From Bacteroides ihuae (GTDB taxonomy: Bacteria; Bacteroidota; Bacteroidia; Bacteroidales; Bacteroidaceae), in NCBI RefSeq assembly GCF_900104585.1, contig NZ_FNVX01000006.1:620001-684000 (forward strand): 64,000 bases of DNA. Reading direction: 5' to 3'. The position numbers were made by a program, and so were the translations under genes. Below the pieces are notes generated by a model. That model was not told where the DNA came from and ran no database searches. It saw nothing but the letters and a program-made list of their open reading frames with translations. Positions within the stretch are counted from its first letter, which is position 1. Each line of letters begins with the position of its first letter. Positions 63,567 through 64,000 of this stretch are shown here, piece after piece.

Positions 63567-64000
63567 TCAAAACCAAGAGTCATCTTTTGAAGGAGCAGCT
63601 TCAGTGCGATTCTCCGTTCCGCCTAGACTATCGACTTCTTCATCAAGTGTATCTTTAGCTTCCGTTCCATCTCCAACCATTAGCGTAAGCGTGGCCCCTA
63701 ACGGTGCCTTATCCCCTGCAAGAAGTTGACGCCCTCTATACTTAACACCATACACCCAATCCTTCTCACCATTTACATATTCGTCTTCTGTCAACTTGAA
63801 GCCTGAAGCCATAATGCGAGCCTGCGCTTGTCGAACAGAACTATTGTCAGCCACATCAGGAACAGGCCGCAAAGGTATATTCAGCGTATTGATTGTAAGA
63901 TAAATAATTCGTCCTTCTTTTACTTTTTGTCCGGCAGCAGGATTATAATCGAGTACACAGCCTGCCGGTTTATTTTTCACATAACCGGAATCAGCAACTA
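63567..64000 (-). CDS. PASTA-domain protein, C-terminal part
   Basis: The minus-strand frame is open from the stop at 63567 to the window edge (about 144 residues). It contains parts of PASTA domains: VLDYNPAAGQKVKEG (about residues 16-30 of the visible part) and a repeat with VYGVKYRGRQLLAGDKA and PLGATLTLMVGDG. The tail is acidic and probably disordered, ending in DDSWF. PASTA domains bind peptidoglycan or muropeptides; Bacteroidetes place such a protein before rluD and ddl. The N-terminus, probably with a membrane anchor, is missing. Confidence 0.85.
   Translation of the reverse strand, partial: VADSGYVKNKPAGCVLDYNPAAGQKVKEGRIIYLTINTLNIPLRPVPDVADNSSVRQAQARIMASGFKLTEDEYVNGEKDWVYGVKYRGRQLLAGDKAPLGATLTLMVGDGTEAKDTLDEEVDSLGGTENRTEAAPSKDDSWF

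Noticed and set aside
1..64000. CRISPR array, prophage, insertion sequence or replication origin
   Set aside because: I saw no regularly spaced repeats of CRISPR length, no transposase, integrase or phage structural genes, and no DnaA-box cluster.

Overview
The window comes from a Bacteroidales genome, most likely Bacteroides or a close relative. The reasons are a SusC/SusD pair with surrounding glycoside hydrolases, repeated TAnnTTTG promoter -7 boxes (the Bacteroidetes sigma-factor consensus), a NigD-like lipoprotein, a DUF6242-like fragment, and an ArgF of the N-succinylornithine transcarbamylase type known from Bacteroides fragilis. Base composition is A+T-rich and even, with no insertion sequence, phage or CRISPR array.

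Layout. (1) 1-6113: the start of an exported protein, a small zinc-ribbon protein, then a divergent LacI regulator and a four-gene operon (aldo/keto reductase, amidohydrolase, FucP-type permease, zinc alcohol dehydrogenase) that looks like oxidative catabolism of a fucose-like sugar. (2) 6396-30465, all on the minus strand: a rhamnose-centred polysaccharide utilisation locus. It holds two six-hairpin-type hydrolases, SusD, SusC, an AraC-type regulator (probably RhaR), a GH105 hydrolase, the rhamnose operon rhaB-rhaA-rhaT-rhaD, a GH106 alpha-L-rhamnosidase and an acetylesterase-GH105 fusion. Together these would bind, cut and deacetylate a rhamnose- and uronate-containing glycan such as pectic rhamnogalacturonan, take up rhamnose and convert it to dihydroxyacetone phosphate and lactaldehyde. 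(3) 30689-38851, plus strand: argR, an acyltransferase, argG, argC, argD, proC, an XRE-cupin regulator with an acyl-CoA synthetase, and a DUF2007 protein. (4) 39394-48022, minus strand: GH20 hexosaminidase, a PAS/GAF histidine kinase, tRNA-Leu and tRNA-Gly, argH, an SRPBCC protein, pyrE, recX and prmC. (5) 48078-59190, plus strand: ribD, a degenerate lipoprotein gene, the envelope cluster uppS-bamA-ompH-ompH-murI, a second DUF2007 gene, and proB-proA-argF'. (6) 59267-64000, minus strand: a PASTA protein, rluD-type synthase, ddl, a PlsC-like acyltransferase, a NigD-like lipoprotein and a rhodanese lipoprotein.

The most interesting signal is regulatory. Four minus-strand promoters (before susC, rhaB, the esterase-GH105 gene and the gene at 9682-11790) share one architecture: a TAnnTTTG box and, exactly 31 bases upstream, a TTTGAT-type element repeated 21 bases further on. 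This is what an AraC-family activator site should look like, and it ties glycan capture, depolymerisation and rhamnose breakdown into one predicted regulon. Three of those leaders, plus that of the GH105 gene at 18795-20105, also contain the identical 10-mer TCTATTAATC.
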